Assembly (NCBI GenBank): GCA_017557525.1
Contig: JAFYYN010000111.1
Location: 1-64,000 of the forward strand
Source: Lachnospiraceae bacterium
Lineage (GTDB): Bacteria; Bacillota; Clostridia; Lachnospirales; Lachnospiraceae
Direction of reading: 5' to 3'
DNA: 64,000 nucleotides
In this document: positions 40,339 through 49,051 of the stretch, in pieces
Position numbering within the stretch: the first letter of the stretch is position 1
Layout: each line of letters opens with the position of its first letter
Notes under the pieces: model-generated
Seen by the model: the letters and a program-made list of their open reading frames with translations, nothing else
Database searches by the model: none
What the model was told of the DNA's origin: nothing
Program-made: the position numbers and the translations under genes

Positions 40339-41430
40339 ATGATCAGAATAGAAAACCTGCAAAAAGAATCTTTAAACTCAACATCGCTTAAAAATATCAA
40401 CCTTGAGATAAAAAGCGGAGAGATTGTATCTATCGTAGGACCTGCAAAAAGCGGAAAGTCCACACTCTTAAAATGCATTAACCTGATAGAAAAACCAACC
40501 TCCGGTAAAATATATTTTAAGGACACGGAGATAACATCTCCTGCCTGCGGCCTTGATTTTGTAAGGAAAAACATAGGCATGGTGCCCAGAACATTTAATC
40601 TCTTCCCCAATATAAATATTATTGAGAATGTTATTACTGCACCTGTAAATATCCTAAAGGAGAGCAGACCCGAGGCATATCAGTTTGGTATGGCTTGTCT
40701 TAGGACAGTAGGCCTAGAACATATGTCTTTAGCTTTCCCCAAGGATCTTTCTGACGGACAGAAGCAGCGTGTGGCTATAGCGAGAGCCCTGGCTATGAAG
40801 CCGGAGGTACTCCTTTTTGACGATGCAACGATTGCTCTTGACCGTGCAACAGTAAGTGAGATATTTGAAATTATAAGGAAAATCGCCGATAAGGGCATGA
40901 CAATCGTCATAGTTTCCGATGAATTAAGCTATGTCCATGACATTTCTACAAAAGTAGTATATATTGAAAACGGTGCTATATGTGAAGTTGGTACTCCCGC
41001 ACAGATTTTTGATAATCCTGCAGGCGAGAAAACAAAGGCATTCATTAACCGTTCGAGAAAACTAAATCTTGAGATTGTAAACTCCGGATATGACTTTTTA
41101 GGCTTCACTTCTGAGCTTGACCGTTTTGCGAGAAATCTCCACCTTTCCGAAAGGATCGTAAGAAATGTACAGCTGATCTTTGAAGAGGTGGTATCCCAGA
41201 ATCTCGTGCCTTATTCGGAGGCATATTATAATATATATCCGATCACGATAACCGCAATCTATTCAGAGGCTGAGGAGTGTTTGAGACTTCAGATATCCTG
41301 CTCAGGCATGCAGTTTAACCCGATAGAGGACAGCTCTGATATTTCAACTCTTATCGTGGAAAAGCTGTCAGCTGATGCCAGATACAGCTATGTAAACGGA
41401 ACAAACTGTATAGATGTTGTGCTTAGATGA
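40339..41430 (+). CDS. ABC-type ATPase with degenerate catalytic residues fused to a GHKL-like domain
   Basis: Residues about 1-235 are an ABC ATPase of the polar amino-acid (GlnQ) type: Walker A GPAKSGKST and a signature LSDGQKQRVAIARA. The Walker B end is FDDATIALD, where Asp replaces the catalytic Glu, and the switch region is VSDEL where an H-loop His is expected. Hydrolysis may therefore be slow or absent. From about residue 245 the sequence is a GHKL/RsbW-like domain (ELDRFARNLHLSERIVRNVQLIFEEVV ... MQFNP). No membrane partner of GlnP type lies nearby. It may be an ABC-based regulator of the partner-switching genes, not a transporter subunit. Confidence 0.7.
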   Translation: MIRIENLQKESLNSTSLKNINLEIKSGEIVSIVGPAKSGKSTLLKCINLIEKPTSGKIYFKDTEITSPACGLDFVRKNIGMVPRTFNLFPNINIIENVITAPVNILKESRPEAYQFGMACLRTVGLEHMSLAFPKDLSDGQKQRVAIARALAMKPEVLLFDDATIALDRATVSEIFEIIRKIADKGMTIVIVSDELSYVHDISTKVVYIENGAICEVGTPAQIFDNPAGEKTKAFINRSRKLNLEIVNSGYDFLGFTSELDRFARNLHLSERIVRNVQLIFEEVVSQNLVPYSEAYYNIYPITITAIYSEAEECLRLQISCSGMQFNPIEDSSDISTLIVEKLSADARYSYVNGTNCIDVVLR

Positions 41431-41467
41431 CTTTTAGATTTAGATAAACTTTTAAGGAGGCTGTAAG

Positions 41468-42550
41468 ATGAGCGACAAAGCCCAGGCAGTTATCGAGGTG
41501 AAAAATCTTGACATCACTTTTAAGATGCCTACAGGAAATGTTCATGCATTAAGAGGTGTCGATTTTACCTTAAGGGAAAATGAGGTTCTTGCATTAGTTG
41601 GAGAATCGGGATGCGGTAAAAGTGTTACCGCAAAGGCTATTATGGGCATTTTACCGGAAAACGGAATGATAAATTCCGGTGAGGTTGTATTCCATGATGG
41701 CGGAGAGTCCATCGATCTTCTTCAGAAAAAAATCTCGTGGAGACGAAAAAATATAAACGGTTCGAAAATCTCGATGATATTCCAGGACCCTATGACTTCG
41801 CTTAATCCAACCATGAGCATAGGAGCACAGCTTATAGTTGCCATAAGAAATCATGAGGAGATCACCAAAAAGGAGGCATACGCCAGATCCTTAGAGCTCC
41901 TTTATGAGGTGGGCATCACAGATCCTGAAAGGACTATGGAGCAGTACCCCCATCAGCTTTCAGGCGGTATGAGACAGAGAATAGTTATAGCGATCGCACT
42001 GTCCTGTAATCCCAAGGTGATCATCTGCGATGAGCCTACTACAGCTCTTGATGTTACTATCCAGAACAGGATACTTGACCTGATACAGAAAATCCAGAGG
42101 ACCAGAGGCATTTCGGTAATCTTTATCACACATAATCTTGGTGTTGTCGCAAAGATAGCCGATTATGTAGGAGTTATGTATGCAGGCAAGATAATAGAAG
42201 TAGGCAGCATATTTGATGTATTTTATGATCCCAGACATCCGTATACATGGGGACTTCTTTCAGCTATACCCGATGTTTCGGATGAGAAAGGGGAGCTTTA
42301 TTCCATACCCGGTACTCCTCCCAATCTTGCAAAGGAGATTGTTGGAGATGCATTTGCACCGAGAAATCCTTTTGCATTAGATATTGATTTTAAAGCAGAG
42401 CCGCCGCTGTTTAAGGCGTCAGGCACACATTATGTGGCCTCATGGCTTATGGATGAGAGGGCTCCGAAGGTAGAGATGCCGGATAATCTTAAAGAGAGGA
42501 TTGCATCTATGAAGAAGGAGGGACTGCTTTATGTCGAAGGCAGAGAATAA
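41468..42550 (+). CDS. oppD: Oligopeptide ABC importer ATPase, OppD-like
   Basis: One of two ATPases of an oligopeptide/dipeptide importer. It has Walker A GESGCGKSV, signature LSGGMRQRI, Walker B VIICDEPTTALD, H-loop THNL, and the C-terminal oligopeptide extension (RHPYTWGLLSAIPD). AAGGAGG precedes the start. It overlaps the OppF gene by 20 nt. The complete set OppDFABC at 41468-47078 is in uncommon gene order (D-F-A-B-C) and follows the STAS/GHKL/ABC genes, tying peptide uptake to this signalling operon. Confidence 0.93.
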   Translation: MSDKAQAVIEVKNLDITFKMPTGNVHALRGVDFTLRENEVLALVGESGCGKSVTAKAIMGILPENGMINSGEVVFHDGGESIDLLQKKISWRRKNINGSKISMIFQDPMTSLNPTMSIGAQLIVAIRNHEEITKKEAYARSLELLYEVGITDPERTMEQYPHQLSGGMRQRIVIAIALSCNPKVIICDEPTTALDVTIQNRILDLIQKIQRTRGISVIFITHNLGVVAKIADYVGVMYAGKIIEVGSIFDVFYDPRHPYTWGLLSAIPDVSDEKGELYSIPGTPPNLAKEIVGDAFAPRNPFALDIDFKAEPPLFKASGTHYVASWLMDERAPKVEMPDNLKERIASMKKEGLLYVEGRE

Positions 42551-43493
42551 AAAAACAAAGCAGGTAAAGACAGACCAGAATGTGCTCCTTTCGGTGGATG
42601 ACCTCTGTATGTATTTTGATACAAAAGGGAAAAGAGTGAGAGCTTCCGAGCATATAAGCTTTAAGATAAACAAGGGCGAGACATTCGGCCTTGTAGGTGA
42701 ATCAGGAAGCGGAAAGTCCACGATAGGTAAGTGCATTATAGGATTAAACAAGGCAACAAGCGGTAGTATTAAGTTTAACGGGTTAGAGCTTACCGGGATA
42801 AAGAACAGAAAAGAGTATAAACAGAAGCATAACGGTATCCAGATGATCTTCCAGGACCCCATGTCCTCACTTAACCCAAAGAAACAGGTAGGCGAGATCG
42901 TGCGTGAAGCCCTTGTCATCAATCACATTGGCTCAAGCCGTGAGGAACAGGAAAAGATAGTTGCCGAGATATTTACAAAGGTCGGTATACCTACAGAGTA
43001 CATGAACAGGTACCCTAAGGATTTCTCCGGAGGACAGCGCCAGAGAATAGGTATAGCCCGTGCACTGGTGGTTAATCCTAAGCTTATAATAGCGGATGAG
43101 TGTATTGCAGCCTTAGATGCCTCCGTACAGGCACAGATTGTAAATATGCTGCACCACATTAAGCAGGAGACCGGTACATCCTTCCTCTTTATCTCACATG
43201 ACCTTAATATGGTAAGGTTCCTGTCTGACCGTATAGGAGTGCTGCATTTAGGTTATCTTTTGGAAACAGGTACATCGGATGAGATATTTAAGAATCCTAT
43301 ACATCCTTATACCAAGAGCTTACTGGCAGCTATCCCCAGGATGAATCCCGTAGTGCAGCCCGAAAAGATAAAGGTTTACGATTACAGTACCTCGGGTATA
43401 GATTATGCACTTGGAAAATGGCATGATGTAGAGGGGACCCACAGGGTATGGTGTACCGATCTTGAATATAAAGAGTGGGGGAAACAGGAATGA
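42531..43493 (+). CDS. oppF: Oligopeptide ABC importer ATPase, OppF-like
   Basis: Partner of OppD. Walker A GESGSGKST, signature FSGGQRQRI, Walker B IADECIAALD and H-loop ISHDL are intact. The C-terminus carries the oligopeptide extension (IHPYTKSLLAAIPR). Its start codon lies inside the OppD gene, and its stop overlaps the next start (ATGA), so translation of the three genes is coupled. Confidence 0.93.
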   Translation: MSKAENKKTKQVKTDQNVLLSVDDLCMYFDTKGKRVRASEHISFKINKGETFGLVGESGSGKSTIGKCIIGLNKATSGSIKFNGLELTGIKNRKEYKQKHNGIQMIFQDPMSSLNPKKQVGEIVREALVINHIGSSREEQEKIVAEIFTKVGIPTEYMNRYPKDFSGGQRQRIGIARALVVNPKLIIADECIAALDASVQAQIVNMLHHIKQETGTSFLFISHDLNMVRFLSDRIGVLHLGYLLETGTSDEIFKNPIHPYTKSLLAAIPRMNPVVQPEKIKVYDYSTSGIDYALGKWHDVEGTHRVWCTDLEYKEWGKQE

Positions 43494-45112
43494 GAAAAAT
43501 CAGTTTTTATCTGCTGGGCTTCCTTCTGGCCATTATCCTTTCAGGGTGCAGTGGGAAGATCGATGCATCAAAGGAACTCAATATGGCAATATCGGGATCA
43601 CCTCTTTCAGCGGATCCGGTTATGCTCTATGATGGTAATACAGGTATCATGTGTAAGTTTTTCTGCTCGACTCTTTATGAATATAACAATAAAAAGGAAC
43701 TGAAGCCTGCGCTTGCAGAAAGCTATGAGGTATCTGAGGACGGCTTGACCTATACTTTCCACATTAAAGAAGGTCTTAAGTGGAGTGACGGCAGACCTCT
43801 TACGGCAGAAGATTTCGTGTTTGGATTTAGAAGATTTTCAGACCCTAATGTCGGAAGTAATGCGGTATATCTGATCACCGACTGCTGTAAATTAAAGAAT
43901 GCCGAAAAGATCCTTGCCGGTGAGCTCCCGCTTAGCGAGCTGGGTGTTTCTGCACCGGATAACCTGACGTTTATAGTGGAGCTTGAGGAGCCCTGTACTT
44001 ATTTTACAGACCTTCTTACAAATAATAATTTTACTCCATGTAATGAAGATTTCTATCATTCAAAAGGAAATAAGTACGGCAGCAGCCATGATGCGGTCTT
44101 AAGCTGCGGTCCTTATATACTTGACAGATATGAGCCTCTGGCTACTCAGATTCACTTTGTTAAGAATCCGTATTACTATGACAGTGATTCAATACTTTTG
44201 AGCGGTGTCAATATTCAGGTTATTGCAAATCAACAGCAGGCTCTTATGTGTTATGAAACCGGAGCCATAGATATCATGGAGGTTAAAGGAGAGCTTTTGG
44301 AGCTTACGGATGATGATCCCGAACTAAACATTCTACCCGGAGCGTCTCTGTATTTCCTTTTCTTAAACCAGAATGGATCCCGTCCTGAGCTTATGAATAA
44401 AAATATCCGTATGGCAATCTCAAAAAGTATCGACAGACAGGATATTACCGATAACCTGTTGAGGTCGGGTTTTTCACCGATGACAAGGATCATCCCGCCG
44501 GGCTTTTATTTTGAAACCGACGGAACGGATTATGCTATCGATCAGCATCTTTATGATGAATATGCGATCTATGACCCTGACACCGCACTAACTTACTGGA
44601 AACAGGGACTTAGTGAGCTTGGGGTTTCTTCCATGACATTCGAGCTTATATTTAATTCTGATAAGATTACTGAATGTGAAGCTATAGCAGCTCAGCTGGA
44701 AAGAAATCTGCCGGGACTGCATATTGAGCTATTGGGTGTACCGTTTAAGGAGAGGTCAGCCAGGAGAGCAAAAGGAGAGTATGAGATCATGCTTTCAAAC
44801 TGGTTCCCCGATTATTCCGATCCTACATCATTTTATGCTCTTTATCTTTCAAATGCAACCGCAAAGAGCTATCATAATCCGGAATATGACGAAGCGTATG
44901 ACAAGACCTGCACTACCGAGATGTCGAAAAATGCCTATGAGAGAAATAAACTTCTGCATAAGGTGGAGGACATTATCATGGAGGATGCGGGTACCGTACC
45001 GATATATACAACAGGTAACACTTATCTTATACGAAGCAATGTTTCCGGGTTCCAGACACCACCCACAGGTACGGGAATTATTATAACCGGATTATCTAAG
45101 GAGGAAGGATAA
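43490..45112 (+). CDS. oppA: Oligopeptide-binding lipoprotein, OppA-like
   Basis: The extracellular binding protein of the importer. Signal peptide and lipobox (LAIILSGCSGK, Cys near residue 20). Family SBP_bac_5 hallmarks are present: LNMAISGSPLSADP at the start, ESYEVSEDGLTYTFHIKEGLKWSDGRPLTAEDF, and NKNIRMAISKSIDRQDI. The start is ATG 43490, overlapping the OppF stop, rather than 43475. Ligand specificity cannot be read from the sequence; the gene's placement in a sensing operon leaves room for a signal peptide or wall peptide. Confidence 0.93.
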   Translation: MRKISFYLLGFLLAIILSGCSGKIDASKELNMAISGSPLSADPVMLYDGNTGIMCKFFCSTLYEYNNKKELKPALAESYEVSEDGLTYTFHIKEGLKWSDGRPLTAEDFVFGFRRFSDPNVGSNAVYLITDCCKLKNAEKILAGELPLSELGVSAPDNLTFIVELEEPCTYFTDLLTNNNFTPCNEDFYHSKGNKYGSSHDAVLSCGPYILDRYEPLATQIHFVKNPYYYDSDSILLSGVNIQVIANQQQALMCYETGAIDIMEVKGELLELTDDDPELNILPGASLYFLFLNQNGSRPELMNKNIRMAISKSIDRQDITDNLLRSGFSPMTRIIPPGFYFETDGTDYAIDQHLYDEYAIYDPDTALTYWKQGLSELGVSSMTFELIFNSDKITECEAIAAQLERNLPGLHIELLGVPFKERSARRAKGEYEIMLSNWFPDYSDPTSFYALYLSNATAKSYHNPEYDEAYDKTCTTEMSKNAYERNKLLHKVEDIIMEDAGTVPIYTTGNTYLIRSNVSGFQTPPTGTGIIITGLSKEEG

Positions 45113-46047
45113 TGGCAAGATATATAGGAAAAAGAATCCTTATAGCGATAGTTACCATCCTGGTTATCCTGTTTATTCTGTTTCTTCTTCTGCAGCTAAT
45201 GCCCGGTTCACCGTTTAACGACGAAAAGCTTTCGGCTGAACAGATAGCTGTATTAAAAGAAAAGTACGGACTTGATAAACCAGTTGTCGTGCAGTTTCTT
45301 ACATATGTGAAAAATATGCTGAAAGGAGATTTAGGGGTCAGTTATGCCTTATCTCCCGATACGCCGATAACGGACCTTATTGCAAACCGTTTCCCTGTAA
45401 CATTAAAGATAGGATTTTTCGGAATGCTTTTAGGTACCCTTACAGGCATGCTTTTGGGATTTCTTACCGCGTTCTTTAAGAATAAGGTACTGAATGTGTT
45501 TTATAACATTTTAACACTGCTTGGAGTTGCTGTTCCTTCGTATCTGTTTGCAATGTGCTTTTCTTACTTTTTAGGATACAGAGGAAAGCTTTTCCCACTG
45601 CTTTACGATTTTAGATCCCCTATAAGCTCGTCGATCATGGCTGTTGTTGCAATGAGTCTTGGAGTAATGGCTGTAATTGCGAGGTTCTCAAAGGCAGAGG
45701 CTTCGGATGTTATGAAATCCGACTATGTGCTCTTTGCAAAGTGCCAGGGCCTGTCAAATACGACAACAATCTTAAGATATGTTCTTAAGAATTCGATGAT
45801 GCCGGTTATCACGGTAATGGCGAGCCTGCTTGTAGGACTGCTTACAGGGTCTCTTGTTATAGAGCAGATGTTTTCAATCCCCGGTGTCGGCGGACTGCTC
45901 ACAAATGCCATTGCAGTTAATGATTATAGCGTTGTTATCGCACTGAGCTTTGTTTATTCGGTACTTTATATTGTTGTAATGCTGATACTTGATATTATGT
46001 ACTGTGTGATCGACCCACGTGTACGTCTTGGCGGAAAGCCTGAGTAA
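45112..46047 (+). CDS. oppB: Oligopeptide ABC permease, OppB-like
   Basis: The first permease of the importer: an N-terminal helix (IGKRILIAIVTILVILFILFL), an extracytoplasmic loop with SPFNDEKLSAEQ and LKEKYGLDKPVVVQF, then five more helices with the EAA-loop segment near TTTILRYVLKNSMMPVITV and the C-terminal signature IEQMFSIPGVGGLLTNAI. Typical length (311). The start overlaps the OppA stop by one base (TAATG). Confidence 0.93.
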   Translation: MARYIGKRILIAIVTILVILFILFLLLQLMPGSPFNDEKLSAEQIAVLKEKYGLDKPVVVQFLTYVKNMLKGDLGVSYALSPDTPITDLIANRFPVTLKIGFFGMLLGTLTGMLLGFLTAFFKNKVLNVFYNILTLLGVAVPSYLFAMCFSYFLGYRGKLFPLLYDFRSPISSSIMAVVAMSLGVMAVIARFSKAEASDVMKSDYVLFAKCQGLSNTTTILRYVLKNSMMPVITVMASLLVGLLTGSLVIEQMFSIPGVGGLLTNAIAVNDYSVVIALSFVYSVLYIVVMLILDIMYCVIDPRVRLGGKPE

Positions 46048-46055
46048 AGGAGGAG

Positions 46056-47078
46056 ATGCAGAATATGGTAGCTAAATATGTACCTAAAAAAGAAGATTTT
46101 GTATTCGCCTCTGATCAGGTTAAGAAAAGTGCCGTAAAAGAGGCGGTAAGCGGAGTAAAGCACGAAACATTTAAGCGTTTCATGGCTCAGAGGTCCGCAG
46201 TATTTGGAGCAGTTATACTTGTACTTTTAATACTGCTGAGCCTCGTCGGACCGTATATTTCAGGTCATTCATATGATGAGCAGAATCTTTCATATGCAAA
46301 TATGGCACCGAGAGTACCCCTGCTTTCGGGACTTGGCATATTTGATGGCTCCGAGGATGTGCCTAAAACAAGCGGTACGATTACGGAAAACAAATATGAA
46401 ACCCTTGAAATAACCGATACCTACTATCTGTTCGGTACGGACAGCTTAGGCAGGGATATGTTTGCAAGATGCTTTATGGGTCTCAGGATATCACTGATAA
46501 TAGCTTTTGCGGCTACAATGATAAATCTGATCATAGGCATGAATTACGGTATTATATCCGGATATTTCGGAGGTGCTACCGATCTTATCATGCAGCGTTT
46601 TATCGATATCATAAGCAGTATCCCCACTCTGGTTGTTGTAACACTGCTGATGCTGGTCCTGCAGCCGGGTATGGGTTCTATCATCGTGGCACTTATGGTA
46701 TCGGGCTGGTTTGAGATGAGCCTTATTGCAAGAGCAGAGGTTTTAAAGGTTAAAGAGCTTGAATATGTACAGGCTGCTAAAACGATGGGTGCAGGGCATA
46801 TGCATATCATTTTCAAGGATATCGTACCCAATATCGTAGGAAAGCTTGTAACTCAGATAATGCTGAGTATCCCCCAGGCGGTTTTCCTTGAGGCTTTCTT
46901 AAGCTTCGTAGGTCTAGGTATGCCCGCAGGCACCTGCTCTTTGGGAACACTTCTTTCTGATGGCTTTAAGAATGCAATGCTACATCCTTATAAGCTGCTC
47001 CCCGCAGCTATAATCATGATACTCCTTATGGTCGGATGTCATATGGTAGCTGAAGGAGTTAAGAAAGCAACGGAATAG
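46056..47078 (+). CDS. oppC: Oligopeptide ABC permease, OppC-like
   Basis: The second permease. The N-terminus (KRFMAQRSAVFGAVIL) is the OppC_N helix; YYLFGTDSLGRDMFARC is a family signature, as is the C-terminal EAFLSFVGLGMPAGTCSLGTLL. Five to six helices. The gap to OppB is 8 nt and to the next gene 24 nt, so the EAL gene downstream is likely on the same transcript. Confidence 0.93.
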   Translation: MQNMVAKYVPKKEDFVFASDQVKKSAVKEAVSGVKHETFKRFMAQRSAVFGAVILVLLILLSLVGPYISGHSYDEQNLSYANMAPRVPLLSGLGIFDGSEDVPKTSGTITENKYETLEITDTYYLFGTDSLGRDMFARCFMGLRISLIIAFAATMINLIIGMNYGIISGYFGGATDLIMQRFIDIISSIPTLVVVTLLMLVLQPGMGSIIVALMVSGWFEMSLIARAEVLKVKELEYVQAAKTMGAGHMHIIFKDIVPNIVGKLVTQIMLSIPQAVFLEAFLSFVGLGMPAGTCSLGTLLSDGFKNAMLHPYKLLPAAIIMILLMVGCHMVAEGVKKATE

Positions 47079-47101
47079 TTTAGTTTTAAGAGGTTATAGA
47101 T

Positions 47102-49051
47102 ATGTCTTTTGGTGAATTGCTGTGTCAGTATTATTCATTCATATTCATAATGATCATTCTGTTATATACGATAATATTTAACAGAACGATGTACAGCAAG
47201 GTGAGGAACAGGTTTATCCTGCTGATATTCCTTGTTGTTCTTGAAGCGGCCTTTTCTTCACTTGAAACCTGGTTTGGACGGCAGACCTACAGGAGTATCT
47301 GGAGAAGTGTGTTTTCAACATTATGCTATATTTTAAGGCCTGCTATAATGTATACGCTGCTGCTTATAGTAGTAAGGGATGACAGCAGAAAAATTAAGCT
47401 ATTATATGGTATACCGCTGATACTAACTTCAATTTTACTGTTGGCAAATATCCCTTATTCCAATAATCTTGTTTTTACCTATAGTGAAACAAACTCTTTT
47501 TCAGGCGGCACATTTTTCCCTATTACATACATAATACTGATCATTTATCTGGCTCTCATATTTTTACTGACCTTTGTAAAATGCGATTTTAACTTAGGTT
47601 TAAGTGAATTTGTCACTATTTCGATAGGTATTGTGTTTATCATATTAAATATATGTGGAGAAAGATTTATTGACGGCTATTATGGCGGAAATAATGAAAA
47701 CGCTACTGCACTTGCAATACTTATTTATGCAATTCACTTTAAGAGCATTGAGGATCAGAGGGCAAGAAAGCTGCTTGAAACTACCGAGCTGAAAACCGGT
47801 CTGTTAAATGAGAGCGCATGTATTTCAAGGCTAAAAGATATAATTGAGCATTCTAAAAAAGAAGATTATGCCTGTGTTTATTTTGATCTTGAAAGATTTG
47901 GATTTGTCAATGACAGATATGGCATGGAAATAGGAAACAGAGTGCTTGCTGAATATGCAGGATTACTTGGAAAGAATATAAGATCCGATGAAGTACTTGC
48001 AAGACAGGGCGGAGACAGATTTATAGCTGTCATCCTAAAGAGAAATCTCGATGTTTTCCTTGCACAGCTGTCCTCTACAAAGGTAAGGTTTACCGAAGAC
48101 GGGACGGATTATGATATTGACATAAGCGCCTGTGCAGGAATACATAATATAGGAGCCGAGGATACAGGAGCAGAAGAAATAATCTCAAATGCTTATGAGG
48201 CCTTAAACCACGGCAAAAACTCCGGTAACAAGGTTACCTATATGACCATGGATTTAAGGAACACGATCAAGGACGAGAAAAAGTTTTCATCGGATATACC
48301 TGTCGCCATGGCAAATGAGGAATTTGTGGCTTATTATCAGCCCAAGGTAAACAGCAGGACAAATAATCTCTGTGGTGCCGAGGCACTTGTAAGATGGATA
48401 AGGAACGGTGAGCTCATACCTCCCGGGAAATTCATACCCATACTGGAAACCAAGGATCTGATGTGCGATATGGATTTCTATATGCTGCGTCATGTTTGTG
48501 CAGATATTGCAAAGTGGATCGAAAAGGGTCTTGTACCGCCCACAGTTTCAGTTAATTTCTCAAGAAGAAATCTTTCAAATACTCATCTGGCAGAGGATAT
48601 TGATGCCATAGTACAGCAGTATCATGTACCTAAAAAAATGATAGAGATCGAGATAACAGAAACTATTGACGAGTTCCCTATAAGTGTGCTTAAGGGCTTT
48701 GTAGATGACCTGCACAGGCTTGGATATAAGGTTGCGGTTGATGATTTCGGAAGCGGCAGCTCATCTTTGAGCCTGTTAAGAGAGGTTACCTTTGATACTC
48801 TAAAGATTGACAAGGGCTTTGTTGATAAGGCATATGCAAAGGATCTTGCAATATTAAGCTACATGATAAAGCTTGCGAAAGCGATAGGAGCCGAGACACT
48901 TGCAGAGGGTGTCGAACAGAGAGAACAGGTAGACACACTGCTTACTCTGGGTTGTGAGGTAATACAGGGTTATTATTTTGACAAGCCCCTTTCCAAGGAT
49001 ATTTTTGAAAAGAGGATCATAAACAGGAGATACAGGGTTGAACAGAGTTGA
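47102..49051 (+). CDS. Membrane EAL phosphodiesterase with degenerate GGDEF
   Basis: Seven to eight N-terminal hydrophobic segments (residues about 5-225) form a membrane sensor of the 7TM type. The GGDEF domain reads ARQGGDRF, so the catalytic Glu is Arg and cyclase activity is unlikely. The EAL domain retains GAEALVRW, VSVNFSR, IEITET, VDDFGSGSSS, LKIDKGF, LAEGVE and QGYYFDKP, as expected for a c-di-GMP phosphodiesterase. It follows OppC by 24 nt and overlaps the HD-GYP gene by 14 nt, placing c-di-GMP turnover on the peptide-uptake transcript. Confidence 0.92.
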   Translation: MSFGELLCQYYSFIFIMIILLYTIIFNRTMYSKVRNRFILLIFLVVLEAAFSSLETWFGRQTYRSIWRSVFSTLCYILRPAIMYTLLLIVVRDDSRKIKLLYGIPLILTSILLLANIPYSNNLVFTYSETNSFSGGTFFPITYIILIIYLALIFLLTFVKCDFNLGLSEFVTISIGIVFIILNICGERFIDGYYGGNNENATALAILIYAIHFKSIEDQRARKLLETTELKTGLLNESACISRLKDIIEHSKKEDYACVYFDLERFGFVNDRYGMEIGNRVLAEYAGLLGKNIRSDEVLARQGGDRFIAVILKRNLDVFLAQLSSTKVRFTEDGTDYDIDISACAGIHNIGAEDTGAEEIISNAYEALNHGKNSGNKVTYMTMDLRNTIKDEKKFSSDIPVAMANEEFVAYYQPKVNSRTNNLCGAEALVRWIRNGELIPPGKFIPILETKDLMCDMDFYMLRHVCADIAKWIEKGLVPPTVSVNFSRRNLSNTHLAEDIDAIVQQYHVPKKMIEIEITETIDEFPISVLKGFVDDLHRLGYKVAVDDFGSGSSSLSLLREVTFDTLKIDKGFVDKAYAKDLAILSYMIKLAKAIGAETLAEGVEQREQVDTLLTLGCEVIQGYYFDKPLSKDIFEKRIINRRYRVEQS

